Below, in pieces: positions 22,901-33,390 of a stretch of DNA of 64,000 nucleotides (position 1 is the stretch's first letter; every line of letters begins with the position of its first letter). Source of the DNA: Raffaelea ambrosiae (Eukaryota > Ascomycota > Sordariomycetes > Ophiostomatales > Ophiostomataceae); assembly GCA_002778195.1 (NCBI GenBank), contig PCDI01000007.1, positions 1,101,127 to 1,165,126 of the forward strand, in the 5' to 3' direction. A program made the position numbers and the translations under genes. The notes beneath the pieces are model-generated. The model made no database searches. It was not told where the DNA came from and worked only from the letters and a program-made list of their open reading frames with translations.

Positions 22901-24647
22901 AGGACGCGAGCTGGTGCAGGAAGCCATCGGTCTGGCGCAGCAGCTGGGTGATACGGGTATCCTTGGCCTGGTCGAGCAGCTTGAGGTAGGCTTCTTCGTC
23001 GTCCGCCTTGAGGGCCTGCAGACGCTGCTTGGCGGTCCGCTCGATGCGCTTCTGTTCCTCCTTTTCGATATTAAAGTGCTGGGAGTACATGAGACGGCCA
23101 AGCTTCTGCATCTTGTTGCGCTGGGTGGTGGCGTTGGAGTGCAGCTCGGCGCGGTGCTTGTTGACAGCCTCGAGGAAGTCGGTGTGGCGCTTCTTCTCGC
23201 GGTGCTCGCGGGCATCACGCTGCTGTTTCTCGAGCTTCTCGGTGATGCGGGCCTCGCGCACGCTCTGCTTCTTCATGCGTCGGTAGTTGCTCCGGTTCGT
23301 GGTCATGGCCAGGTTGTCGTAGTGCATCATCTGCCGTCCGATCTTATCACGGAGAGCACGCTGCAGCGAATACAAGCTGAGACACTTCATCTCGATGTAT
23401 GCCTTCCGCTTGATGGAGTCATCGGGCGTCAGAGTGTTGTTGGCGGTGTCCCAGTAGCTGATGTTGGCAGGCAGGGCCTTGAGCTCGGCATAACGGGCGC
23501 TCATGCGGTTGAAGACAATCTTCTCGCGCTCGGTCCGCAGAGCATCAAAATCGATACCGGTAGGCAGAATGCCGGGGATAACAGGCCGGTTGATGCGACG
23601 GCCATGATCAAAATAGCTGATGGATTTCCGGACAGCGCCCGAGTCGTATGGCGACTGGACGGTCTTGAACGACTTAACCTTGCGCGCCGGCACGCCGGCC
23701 TCCTTGCCAGCCACAGCCGGTGCCGCGCCATTGATGCCAGCGTGCTTGGCTTCCTCGCCGGGACCCGGGGCCTTTGCGGCGGTCGGCGTGGCCGGCGGAG
23801 GGACACCAGCTGCGGTGGGAGCACCTGGGGTCGGGGGAGCCTTACCACCAGCCATTGGGGGCCCGGCCTGCTGGGGCTTCTCAGACACGGATGCGTTCTG
23901 CCTCCGTGAGCGCTGGCCAAAGATAACCTGCTGTGTCGCGATGGGGACACCAGCATTGCGGGTGAGATGCTTGAACGCCTGAATTTGGTGTCTGAGCAGG
24001 CTCAGCTGTTGTTGCGTGAAGTAGTTTGGCGCAGGCGAGTTTCCGGGCGCGCCGCCTGGTGGGCCACCGGGACCGGCGCTGATAGGCGTGCCAGGAGCGG
24101 CAGGGGCGCCGCTGCCTGGGGTGCCGGCTGTGGGAGACGCCGCAACACCGCCAGGGCCGCCAGGTTGTTGCATGGGCCGGCCCATCCCAGGAGGGTATGG
24201 CTGGCCAGGTCGGCCGGGATGGGGACCGCCGCCATTCATCAGGTTCCCGTTGGCAGCTGCGGCAGCTTGTTGTGCGGCATGCTGTTGTGTTTGTTGCTGT
24301 TGCAGCATTTGTTTTCGGAAGGCTTGTTGTTGTTGAATGTTCATCAGAAACTGATGGGTCTTGATGAAGTCGGGGTCGTTTTGGGAGATGCCCTGTTCTT
24401 TCATTTGTCGAAAGCGCTGGAAGGCGAGGGAGGAGAAGAAAAACAGACACGTTAGCGACGCGCGAAAAAAAAAAAAAAAGAGACCTCAGACTACAAGAGG
24501 CCGAGGAGAAGGGGATGGAACAATCCATTAGGGGAAGCACAGGACACGTACCTGGTAGACTTCTTGGACCTGTTGGGAGGTGACGCCCGTCGGCGGCGCG
24601 GAGCCGGATAACGGCATGGCCGACGACGGCTGCTGGACAGAAGCCAT
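19934..24647 (-). CDS. SWI/SNF-RSC class chromatin remodelling ATPase (Snf2/Sth1/Snf21-like)
   Basis: 1502 aa from exons 24647-24552, 24416-20223 and 20152-19934. Order of parts: an N-terminal segment SQQVQEVYQ|RFRQMKEQGI, a Gln/Pro/Gly-rich linker, a QLQ motif (TQQQLSLLRHQIQAFKHLT, about 165-190), an HSA helix (about 415-485, ARITEKLEKQQRDAREHREK), and the Snf2 ATPase with DEMGLGKTIQT (about residue 625), VDEGHRMKN, LTGTPLQNNLGELW, STRAGGLGLNLQTADTVI and QDRAHRIGQ. SnAC-like sequence, AT-hook-like patches (KKRGRKPSAK, KKRRGPQGRPK) and a C-terminal bromodomain (INAKIKKNEYHKLSDMRNDI, CRTYNDDGSLLYSDANTIE) follow. This architecture fits the catalytic subunit of SWI/SNF or RSC. I lean to the Sth1/Snf21 side, but a phylogeny is needed to decide. 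The last intron falls at the end of the bromodomain. Confidence 0.96.
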
Positions 24648-25949
24648 GGCGGGACGGTGTAGTCTTCTCTGGTCCTCCTCGCGCAGAGGGAGCTGGCAAA
24701 GAAGAAAATGGTCGACAGTCGGAAGGGTGTCTGGACGTCGTCACGTACTGCGCATAGCGAGGGGCAGGGTCAAGGTCAATTCGGAGGTCGGAAAAAAAAG
24801 GGGGTCGTCGCGTCAACGAAGAGGAAAACGAAGGGAGGGATGAGTTCTATGGCGACGGCGATGAAGACGGCGAGCGGATCCGATAAAGAGAGCGGAAAAA
24901 GGAATCGGTCGCGCGGATGGGAGATGTCGTGACGATTCGGGGGTCCTTTTTTTTTGTGGCGCGTCGTGCCGCGCAAAAGGGTCCGGTCGAGTTGGCGCTC
25001 CGAAATGGCGAGAGCCAGCAGAAAGAGAAGGGGGCAAAAATAAAATAAAAAAGAACGAACGGCAAATCGATGGCCGGGTGTGTCACGACCTGGGGGTGTG
25101 GTAGTGGTGGGATAAAAAAAAAAGGTTGTAAAAAAAGGACAGGTTAAAAAAAAAAAGAATGGGACAGGTGCCAGTGACGGAAAATCAAAACAACAAGGGG
25201 GGTGGAGAGGATGCGAAGAAGGGGGACGGGGGAAGAGGAAAGGGTGCTGGAGCGACGAATGCACAAAAAAAAAAAAGATTGTCAAGGCGACGTGGCAGGC
25301 CAAAGGGGAGGCGGCGGCAGTCTCAAAATGCGGAATGGCGATGAAAATCGCGTGTTGCGATGGCCTGGGTGGTTTTCGTGATGGCCGTCGATGGCTGTGG
25401 AGGGGGTTTGGCGATTTTTTTTTTCGATGCGCGCGCTGGTCGCCCGTTTGATGATGGGAAGTGTGAAAGACCACGACTGAGGCAGATGCGTGGGTGGAGG
25501 AGGATGGCTGGTGCGGCCGAAAAGAGCGAGCGAGCGAGCGTGCGAGTACATTTCAGAACGCCGCCCACAATGCCTGGGGGGGGGGAAAGAGGAAAGGCAA
25601 GGGGGCCAAAAAGGCGTGGCGCTGCTGCCTGAGGCAGACGTGCATGACGCACAGACCACGGATAAACAGGAATTTCAGCTCCGGGTGGGGCGTAGACGCA
25701 TGCGGAACTGCGATTGGCGGAGTCATCTCACATGTGATTGGTCGTCGCGGACCGTACGGGTATCTAATTACACTATGTACACTGTGTGCGGCTCGCAGTC
25801 GCGTATCCTCGGCGAAACTGCAGCTGTTGGGCCGTAGCGCAAGGTGAGCCAAGCTTGTGGATCGGTAGCATGAGGCCTAACTATGTACCTCCGTAGCTGT
25901 AAGAAAATGTGGCGTCTGCAGCCCATCCGTGCCCACTGCTGGAACTGCC
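24648..25949. other. Intergenic: promoter of the remodeller gene
   Basis: 1.3 kb, strongly purine-rich on the plus strand from about 24780 to 25300 with many A8-A12 runs. Two CCAAT boxes (ATTGG on plus) lie at 25713-25717 and 25737-25741. No coding region is supported. Confidence 0.5.
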
Positions 25950-27719
25950 CTACCGCTTCACCTTCTTCTTGTCCCGCTCCGCCTCCTCGTCGTCGCTCAG
26001 CTCCGCATACTCGGTCACCTGCTGGTTGCCCTTCCAGCCGCCCGTAAAGATCGGTTCCTTCTTGGCAATCTCGGCGTACTTGAGCAGCGCCTCGCGCGGG
26101 TCCTCGTGCAGCATGCGACTGAGCGGGATGTTCTGCTCAATGTGCTTCTCGTCGGGGTTCGTGCGCATAAACGGCGTCGGCTGCGGCATGTGCGGCCGCC
26201 GCGGGTCGTACGACTTGCCGGACGCAGACACGCCCGTCCGCTTGGCCCCCCGTGGCTGGGCCCCCGGCACCACAATGGAGTCGGCCGAGATGCCCACGTT
26301 CTGGTCCATCGTGAAGGCCGCGTCGTCGTCAATGTGCCGCTTCTTCGGCGCGCGGTGGATGATGTCGACGGCGCCGCGGAACGAGCGCTCTGGGTCGTAG
26401 AGCACGCGCGTCTCGCCGTTGGCCGCGCCCGTAAGCACCTGGTTGAGCCGGGCGTGCCAGTCGACGACGATGAGTGCCGAGCCGGGCGTCACGGGCGTCA
26501 CCACCTCCGGCCGCAGGTTGCCTGGGTTCAGGACATGGAGATCGCCGTTGGCCGCGCCCGTCAGGATGCTCGTGCCGTTGGGGCCATAGCGGATGTTGGT
26601 CATGGGGAACCGGTCCGACGTAGAGGCGTGCGCCGCCGTCACCACGGGCTGCTTGAACTTGCGCATGTCCCACAGCTTGATGAATCCATCGCCGCCGCGC
26701 GTCACCACCATGCGCCCGTCCGGGCTGACATCCACGCCGCCCGTCCACGTATTCGCCTGGTGCGCATCGCGGATCTCCGCCGACGGCCGCGTAAAGGGCC
26801 CGTTCCCTCCGTAGAGCACCAGCGAGCCGTCCAGCGCCGCTGCCACGAGTACGTTGTGGCCATCGCCCGCGGCTGATGAGCTGTTGCCTCCAACGCTCTC
26901 TTTGGACTGCCCCCAGGTCACCGCGGTCATGCGTGTCCGTCCCGCCGAGCCCGCCGCCCGCGACTTGAACACGATGACCTCCTTCTGTTTGCGCTTGTTG
27001 TTGATGTCCCAGATGCGCAGCGTGCTGTCGGCGCCTGCTGTGACACACGTCTCGCGGTCGGTCGGATGCCATGCGCCCGTGTACACCTCGCCTACGTGGC
27101 CCTTGGTGTTGTGCATGTCCCGCAGATACATGTCGCCTTTGACGAACTCGGTCAGCACCTCGCCGTCGCGCGACAGGATCTTGGCCTGTGGATGGGCCGT
27201 GACGCACAGCAGCACGCCTGCGGCCTGCGGGTGGAAGGAGATGTGGTTAATGGGGTGCGAGTCGCTCGACGCAGAGGGTTTCGTTTGCCAAGGGTCGACG
27301 CTTCTGAAGGCGCGCAGCGTGGTCGGCGTCATGGAGGCAAAGTCGTAGAGTTTGATCGTGCAGTCGCGGGAGCCCGTCACCATCCGTGAGCCGCCGGGGT
27401 CCAGTGATATGCTGGTGACAGCCTTTTCGTGGGTCTTGAAGACCAGCTCGTGCGAGAGGGGGAACTTGTCGAGGTAGTCGTCGTCATCGTCGTCGTCGTC
27501 GTCCGAATCTGAGTCTGAGTCCGAGTCCGAGCTGCCCTCCTTCTTTGTCTCGGCTTCGTCTTTCGGTGGCTTCCATGCTAGTCGCCTGCTCCGCTCTATT
27601 TGTGCTTCAATGTCGGTTTCTTTCGACTGCTTGCCCAAGGCTGTGGGGAGGAACGACCGCAGCGGATCGTCGTCAGCCAGGACGGGCTCCTCGACCTGGA
27701 AATTGCCGTCGTCGCTCAT
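25950..27719 (-). CDS. WD40 protein, WDR70 / gastrulation-defective homologue
   Basis: 589 aa in a single exon. After a short acidic head and a Ser/Asp run (residues about 70-85) come FPLSHELVFKTHEKAVTSIS, a first WD repeat GSRMVTGSRDCTIKLYDFAS, FRSVDPWQTKPSAS, and the family hallmark region TEFVKGDMYLRDMHNTKGHV. Later repeats are GAWHPTDRETCVTAGADSTL, VSPDGRMVVTRGGDGFIKLW and IRYGPNGTSILTGAANGDLH, then VDWHARLNQVLTGAANGETR. The GDMYLRDMHNTKGH segment and the overall order match WDR70, which in animals and fission yeast acts with the CRL4 ubiquitin ligase in H2B ubiquitylation at DNA breaks. The C-terminus is basic and acidic mixed (DDEEAERDKKKVKR). No introns. Confidence 0.88.
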   Translation of the reverse strand: MSDDGNFQVEEPVLADDDPLRSFLPTALGKQSKETDIEAQIERSRRLAWKPPKDEAETKKEGSSDSDSDSDSDDDDDDDDDYLDKFPLSHELVFKTHEKAVTSISLDPGGSRMVTGSRDCTIKLYDFASMTPTTLRAFRSVDPWQTKPSASSDSHPINHISFHPQAAGVLLCVTAHPQAKILSRDGEVLTEFVKGDMYLRDMHNTKGHVGEVYTGAWHPTDRETCVTAGADSTLRIWDINNKRKQKEVIVFKSRAAGSAGRTRMTAVTWGQSKESVGGNSSSAAGDGHNVLVAAALDGSLVLYGGNGPFTRPSAEIRDAHQANTWTGGVDVSPDGRMVVTRGGDGFIKLWDMRKFKQPVVTAAHASTSDRFPMTNIRYGPNGTSILTGAANGDLHVLNPGNLRPEVVTPVTPGSALIVVDWHARLNQVLTGAANGETRVLYDPERSFRGAVDIIHRAPKKRHIDDDAAFTMDQNVGISADSIVVPGAQPRGAKRTGVSASGKSYDPRRPHMPQPTPFMRTNPDEKHIEQNIPLSRMLHEDPREALLKYAEIAKKEPIFTGGWKGNQQVTEYAELSDDEEAERDKKKVKR

Positions 27720-28239
27720 GCTGCCGTAGGATCGTCGTGCTGAAAAGCTTGTCAGCTTGCGAAAAGTACGGTGAGACGGGATCCGTGCTATTTATTTGCT
27801 TTTTCTCTTATTTTTCCGGGGTTGTTGATGCACGACATTGGAGCTTTGCCACTAGGTCAGGTATGCACTTAAGAGGGTCTTGGAGTTGTATGCACCAATC
27901 AGAATCTCGACTGTCATCGACCCTGGACTTGGCAAGAGCCCAACTTTAGATGTAGGTAAGGGCTAGGAGTATTGATATCTCTATCTTTATGAGTGAGTTA
28001 TCTAGGTATGGAATTGACGTCCGTCCTTTGTATTGATTTTTTGTTTTTCTGATTTTGTCGATTAGTGGAGACAGGTATTTTTATCAATGCCTCTTGGAAG
28101 TTAATTATGAAAATAGTTTTCAATCTGAACAGTGTTTAAAATGCTCATTTAATTCTACACTTTTGCATATTGTGTTATTTATCCCATTCATGTAACCCAT
28201 TTCAATCATTATTGTTCCAAAAATATCCTTTATTTGATC
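27720..28239. other. AT-rich intergenic region
   Basis: About 520 bp whose right two thirds (from 27950) are clearly more AT-rich than the flanking genes. It includes the promoter of the WDR70 homologue and the 3' end of the GAF gene. No gene seen. Confidence 0.55.
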
Positions 28240-28779
28240 TTAAACATAATCCAAAATCTCGTCGACATTCACTCCCCCTTTGGCCTTGTCCTGCTCCAGA
28301 ATCCTGGCTGCTGCTGTCTCCAAAGCGGGCACCGTGATCTGAGCAAACACTCGAGCCAAACCCTGATCCGCCTCGTCATACGCGTGTTCCCCATGCATAA
28401 TATTTATGGACCCAATTGTCTGGCCATCACGGCATATTGGCGTGTTCAGGATGCTGTTCCAGCCCGCAGCCTTCAGCTTCTCATGCTCTGAAAAGAAGGC
28501 CTTCATGTCTGCTGCTGTCGACCCAACCAAAACCTTCCCTTCAGTCAAGACAGTTCGTGACCAGAAGCTTTCCGTGTTGACTCGTTTCCGAGAGCCCGCC
28601 TTGTGGCTGCGCTGCGAGCTGTACACGCGCACCAATGTTTGCGTCTCTCTGTCGTAGAATAAAACAGTACATGACGTATGCTTGAATGTGGAGTCGAGAG
28701 CTTGCGAGAGAGCGGCAAAATACGCATCTAGAGGCTCGCCGTTTTGCAGCATGCCGGAGAGTTTGATCAGGCCTTCCAT
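28240..28779 (-). CDS. Small stand-alone GAF-domain protein, start uncertain
   Basis: About 179 aa from the ATG at 28779. It is essentially one GAF domain: MEGLIKLSGMLQ, the core strands TSCTVLFYDRETQTLVRVYS, GSTAADMKAFFSEHEKLKAA, and the typical closing GWNSILNTPICRDGQTIGSI followed by INIMHGEHAYDEADQGLARV. GAF domains bind small ligands such as cyclic nucleotides or haem; the ligand here is unknown. It lacks the recognisable signature of free-methionine sulfoxide reductase. The reading stays open upstream of the ATG (ILLARLHPFYNA looks protein-like) with no ATG, so an upstream exon is possible. The style is more bacterial than fungal and the gene lies in an AT-rich pocket. Confidence 0.7.
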   Translation of the reverse strand: MEGLIKLSGMLQNGEPLDAYFAALSQALDSTFKHTSCTVLFYDRETQTLVRVYSSQRSHKAGSRKRVNTESFWSRTVLTEGKVLVGSTAADMKAFFSEHEKLKAAGWNSILNTPICRDGQTIGSINIMHGEHAYDEADQGLARVFAQITVPALETAAARILEQDKAKGGVNVDEILDYV

Positions 28780-29170
28780 CGCGTTGTAGAAGGGGTGAAG
28801 CCGGGCAAGAAGAATGCTTAAAAATAAATGGGAAAATATCAAACCAAAATGATTTAAAACAAGAATTCGTTCTAGTGTGCATTTCCAGAAGAAAAAAATA
28901 ACACATTCTCTAGGCTGATCTTATCTATTTGGTCTGTGGCTGTTGCAATCCGGTCGACGCCGGTCAACGTTCCGGTAACCGCATTGAGGCCGGGTCACCT
29001 ACCCGGAAGAGATAAGGATTGGACTTGAACAACCCGTATAAAGCCCCAAACACTGCAATTTATTTGCTTTCCACAGCACTGAACGAAATAAAGCAGCAGA
29101 GTAGACAGTGCATTGGTTTTCAAACTTGAGAGGTCACTTTTGTTCTTTGTGGAAAATTCATCACACAGTT
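28780..29170. other. Intergenic between GAF and dioxygenase genes
   Basis: About 390 bp. The left part may contain an unrecognised 5' exon of the GAF gene; the right part is the 3' UTR of the dioxygenase gene. Nothing else seen. Confidence 0.45.
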
Positions 29171-30229
29171 TCATGCCATAGCGCTTACGCGGCGCAGCTT
29201 TTCCAACCGCTCCAGCTCTTTCCGCTTCATCTCTTCCTGTATCTTGATCCGGTTGGGAACCACTTTTTCGCGCGGCGCCGTAATCGTCCACCCTGGCAGG
29301 CTGTCCTTGCCCAGCGCCCGCAGCGTCGCCCGCTCCACCAGGCTGTATTCTTCTTCTTCTTTGCTGCTGCCGCTGCCGCTGGCGGACCGATCGAACACAA
29401 ACGGCTGCCGCAGGCTGATCGGCGGGTTGGTGATGATGCGCACGCGCCGCAGCGGGTTCGTCGAGGCCGAGTGCAGCATCAGCGGGTGCAGCAGGTAGAC
29501 GTCGCCGCAGTCGCCGGTGGCCTCGACAAACTCGGTGCAGCCACGGGCCGTGTCGTTGAACCAGCCCAGGTTCTTCTCGAGGGCAAAGTCGGGGTGGCCG
29601 CGCGGGACCATGCGCGGAGAGACGCCGTCCGGGTGGTCGTGCAGCCACTGGGCGACCTTGGGGATGGCCTCGGGGCAGATGAAGGTGCCGCCGCCGCCGG
29701 GGACAATGTCGGTAAACAGCGGGATCACGAGCAGGCCCTGCTCGGGGCTGTCGAGGTAGTGCACGAAGAAATCGCCGTCGACGTGCCACCCCCACAGATC
29801 GTTCTGGGGCACGCAGGGCTTGTTGGCGTGTTCGGGCGTGCCCAGGTTGACAATGAGCGAGTCGTGCCAGTGCTTGGAGCCGCCGGTGATGCGGTCCTCG
29901 CCGCCGCAGAGCTCGCAGATAGCCTGCCAGGCGCGCGGCGCAAACTCGGAGCAGTCAAAGGTGAAATGGGAGGGCATGTTGGTGCGCTCCCGGCCCCAGG
30001 TGGACTGGTCGTCGGGGTCCATGCCGAGACGGGTCCACACATCCTTGGTCACTGCGCCTGCCTGCTCCCGTGTAAATGCCTTTGGGATTCTACATTGAGA
30101 AACAAGGCCGGTTAGCTAGCAGGCACCCTGGGCTACACTATCTGGAGAGGCCGGGTCAACTCACTTGATCCAGCCATGGGCAACAAAGTGCTCTTTCTCG
30201 GCATCGGTCAGCACTGGCATGGGGGCCAT
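29171..30229 (-). CDS. Phytanoyl-CoA dioxygenase (PhyH) family Fe(II)/2-oxoglutarate enzyme
   Basis: 327 aa from exons 30229-30165 and 30089-29171 (75-nt intron); the joint reads HGWIK|IPKAFTREQAG, the usual PhyH N-terminus. The iron triad is visible as His124 and Asp126 in DLWGWHVDGDFF and His228 in HPLMLHSAS. The 2-oxoglutarate-binding Arg is likely in LRRVRIITNPP. Other family segments are VIPLFTDIVPGGGGTFICPE and VEATGDCGDVYLLHP. Members hydroxylate acyl-CoAs or secondary-metabolite intermediates; the substrate here is unknown. The C-terminus is charged and ends SAMA, with no peroxisomal PTS1. An in-frame upstream ATG at 30367 exists, but the MAPMPVLT start at 30229 fits the family better. 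Confidence 0.9.
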
Positions 30230-31193
30230 CTTGGAGAAAACAAATGATGCTGCGGGGGTCTTGTCTATTAAGGTTTGTCTGCCATGCGCATCTACGGGAC
30301 AGAATGGCACGGCACGGGCACGGGCTGGAGATGAGAAGGGGGCTGTGTGCCGTGTATTTATGGGCAAGCGAGCGGCGGGGAAACCGAAGCCTGGTTTTCG
30401 TGATAACCTATCATGTGGAGTATTACGTGTCTGCCGTGCATCTCCCGCAAACGGTACTTTTCTTGATCTTGCCCGATATTGCGCTGCACGTATGGTTCGT
30501 TCCGTGCGGAAACCTCTTTTTTCTTAGGGTCGACGGACGGATCGAATGCAACGGCAGGCCGCTGCACCTTGTGGGCCCCGTAGCAGTGCAACAAAAGCAT
30601 CAGGAAGAAATCTGGAACTGTGCTTGGCGTATCCGCCAGTATGGCACACGGGCTTTTAGCCTTTCTGTCTAACAGGAAGCTAAAGCCGAGCCTCTGCCCA
30701 GAAGCAGCCAAAAAAGGTAGGTCGACTTTGGCAATGGGCAGCCTTTCTCCTCTTTCTTACCGCTTTGGTAAATCCAGTGAACAGCAATAGGGAGAGTTGC
30801 AACAACAGAAACAGCCGGATTTCCGTGGACAATCGCCGGCGAGACTTGTCTTCTCGAATCAGGAACAAATGGTCATCACTGGTTCCTTATTAGCGGACCG
30901 ACATCCCGGTAGATGCATGGCCGGCTTCGGGCTTCAGCGCTGCTCCCCCGCTTCTCCTCCATTTTACCCGGGCGATCATGGGGACTAATACGTTGTGGGT
31001 GACCAATGGATGGCCTGTCAAATCCCACCATGCTTTGCTTTGCTTTGCTTTGCTTTGCTTTGTATTTGTCTCTTTTTCAGAGCTGTGATGCGCCTTGTAT
31101 TCGGCATATGTACAATCTCGACAACGAATTTTCACTTTATTTCTCCTTCTTTTTTTTCCATAGGCAAAAATAAAAAAACCAGCAGACATACTA
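30230..31193. other. Intergenic: dioxygenase promoter
   Basis: About 960 bp without a supported gene. It holds the promoter of the dioxygenase gene and a TGCTT pentanucleotide repeat listed separately. Confidence 0.5.
31031..31062 (+). repeat. TGCTT pentanucleotide microsatellite, about 6.4 copies
   Basis: Six perfect TGCTT units plus a partial, downstream of the TcuA-like gene stop. Confidence 0.95.
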
Positions 31194-32789
31194 CTACAGA
31201 TTTGCTCTCGCCGAGGTGGATTGGCTGACCAACTGAGCGGCCGCCCGTCCGGCCCGCCGCCCAAACACGGCCCCCGACGTCAAGCCGGAGCCGCCCGGGT
31301 AGTTGCCGTAGAACAGCCCGCCCAGCATCTCCCCGCAGCAGAAGAGCCCCGGCACGGCGCGTCCGCTCGTAGCCAGCACGGCGGCCGTCGCCGGCTGCAC
31401 GGCCAGCCCGCCAAACGTAAACGTCACGCCGCAGGCCACCTTGACGGCCACAAACGGGCCCTGGTCGATGGGCAGCGCCCAGTTGGTCTTGGGCAGCGCC
31501 AGCTGGTGGGCGGCCGACTGCGTCGACCGGCCGTCCTTGACGGCCGGGTCCCAGCGGACGTCCGGGTGCTCGGCGGCAAACGCATGGGCGGCCGCATTGT
31601 AGGCCCGGATGGTCTGGAGGAAGGTGGCCGGGGCGTGCAGCCCCGCGGCGGCCATCTTGGCGGCGAGCTCGTCGAGGGTGGCGGCGCGGATCTTGTCGGG
31701 CACGCGGGCGTCGCGGTACTCCTCGTCGCGGAGCCAGGGGGTCGTCTGGGCGTCCCAGACCTGGAAGACCTGGCCGTCGGGCTGGCCCAAGATGGCGCGC
31801 CCAAACTTGGCGTAGGTGTAGTTGCGCAGGTCGACGCCCTCGTCGACGAACCGCTCGCCGGCTGTGTTGACCATGATGCCCAGCGGATACCCGGACTTGG
31901 TGAACTCGTTGGACACGGCGCGGTCGCCGCTGTGGGGCGGCGCGTAGGCGTCCCAGGCCACCGAGTGGCAGCCCGACCAGTGGCCGGCCGGCTGGGCGCC
32001 CACGTCGCGCAGGGCCATGACCAGGCCGTCGCCCGTGTTGTAGGGCGTGCCGCGCACCAGCGCCAGATCCCAGCCGGGGCCGAGATACTGCGCGCGCAGC
32101 CGCGGGTTGGCCTCGAAGCCACCCGCCGCCAGGACGACGGCCTGGGCGGCAATCGTGCATGGTTTCCCACTGCCTGCCAGCTCCACCGCCACGCCCTGCA
32201 CGGCGCCCGTCTGCGGGTCGGCGACGAGGCCCTTGGCCATGGTCGAGAAGCACAGCTCGATGCCGAGGCGGCGGGCCGCGCGCATGTGGTCTTCGATCAG
32301 GCCCTTGCCGCCATCCTCCGTCTTGAGTGCCAGGCCGCCCCAGAACTTGAAGCGGCCGTCCACCTTGTAGGCCTGGCGATTGAAAGACAGCTGGAAGCGC
32401 ACGCCGTGCGCCCCGAGCCATTTGACGGTGCCATTGGAGTCCTCGATCAGAGCCTTGCCGAGCTCGGCATCGGCCCGGCCGGCCGTGATGCGCTCCAGAT
32501 CGGCCTGGAACTGATCGGTGGTGTAGGGCTCCAGATCCACGAGCTGGGCCGTCTGCGCATCGACATTGTTGACCAGTGGCAGCAGGTCAGCCAGGCCGCC
32601 GTGGGCGGTCCGAAAGGCGCCGGCTGTGAAGAAGGAGTTGCCGCCCGCCCAGTCCTCGGGACATTTGTCAATGAGCAGCACGCGCTTGGCACCGTTCTCC
32701 CGGGCCGAGATGGCCGCGGAGAAACCAGCGTTGCCACTCCCAATGACCAGGACGTCGCATTGCGCCGGCGGAAGCTGCTGTGACGTCAT
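31194..32789 (-). CDS. FAD-dependent dehydrogenase of the fumarate reductase/TcuA type
   Basis: 531 aa in one exon. A Rossmann FAD motif opens the protein (CDVLVIGSGNAGFSAAISA, residues about 11-29), then LIDKCPEDWAGGNSFFTAGA, in line with the flavoprotein subunit family of fumarate reductase/succinate dehydrogenase. The middle has FKFWGGLALKTEDGGKGLIE and VVLAAGGFEANPRLRAQYLG, and the C-terminus YGNYPGGSGLTSGAVFGRRA. The closest named relative I can recall is TcuA, tricarballylate dehydrogenase, which oxidises tricarballylate to aconitate; 3-ketosteroid dehydrogenases are more distant. Fungi carry several such soluble paralogues, so the substrate is open. No signal or membrane segment. It lies in tandem with the PhyH gene, about 1 kb apart. 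Confidence 0.85.
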   Translation of the reverse strand: MTSQQLPPAQCDVLVIGSGNAGFSAAISARENGAKRVLLIDKCPEDWAGGNSFFTAGAFRTAHGGLADLLPLVNNVDAQTAQLVDLEPYTTDQFQADLERITAGRADAELGKALIEDSNGTVKWLGAHGVRFQLSFNRQAYKVDGRFKFWGGLALKTEDGGKGLIEDHMRAARRLGIELCFSTMAKGLVADPQTGAVQGVAVELAGSGKPCTIAAQAVVLAAGGFEANPRLRAQYLGPGWDLALVRGTPYNTGDGLVMALRDVGAQPAGHWSGCHSVAWDAYAPPHSGDRAVSNEFTKSGYPLGIMVNTAGERFVDEGVDLRNYTYAKFGRAILGQPDGQVFQVWDAQTTPWLRDEEYRDARVPDKIRAATLDELAAKMAAAGLHAPATFLQTIRAYNAAAHAFAAEHPDVRWDPAVKDGRSTQSAAHQLALPKTNWALPIDQGPFVAVKVACGVTFTFGGLAVQPATAAVLATSGRAVPGLFCCGEMLGGLFYGNYPGGSGLTSGAVFGRRAGRAAAQLVSQSTSARANL

Positions 32790-33390
32790 CGTTGCTGTTT
32801 TGTATGGCCTTCTTTCGCTGGGTCGTGCCCGAGTCTCCGGGTCTTCAATTGGCGCACGTCACGACAAACTTTGTAACCTGGGTAAAAAAAAAAGAAAAAA
32901 CTCCTACTCTCCAAGCTTCCTGTCTCCGAATGCGCGCGCATCTCCAAATACACCTGCAGTCTTACTGCCGCTTCTTGTCACTGTTGCGCGGGGAGAGAGT
33001 GCGCAAATGTGGGGCTGAGGTTGAGAAGACGGAGAATTATCTGCCGCAATCGGGGCTCGCAGGAATTCCGGCACTTTCAAGCAACACAGCACAAAGAGGG
33101 CCCCTGCAATGGCGAAACAACTCTCTTAGTTCTGGTAACCTCTTGCTCGCGAGAATCGAACAGATGTGGAAACATCATCCAACGGAAGAACAGTTCTTGT
33201 GAGACATTCCACGTGACTTCAACGACAAGGCATAGCCAGGACGAGACGAGGAGGACGTCGCCTCCTACTCTTCGTTCACCTCAGAATACAATGTCCGGTT
33301 AGCTGGGCTGAAAGTGACAGGATAGGTATTTTATAACAACTAGGAACATGCTATGAAAGAGAATTGAATGGGAGGTTGCGATGCAATGCG
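32790..33390. other. Intergenic: promoter of the TcuA-like gene
   Basis: About 600 bp, no gene recognised. An A-run lies at 32884-32893, and there is a possible diverged repeat segment near 33093-33147. Confidence 0.45.

Noticed and set aside
31221..32783. 520-codon plus-strand frame opposite the TcuA-like gene
   Set aside because: It has no domain; the minus strand carries a full FAD-binding enzyme. A long antisense frame is common in GC-rich genes.
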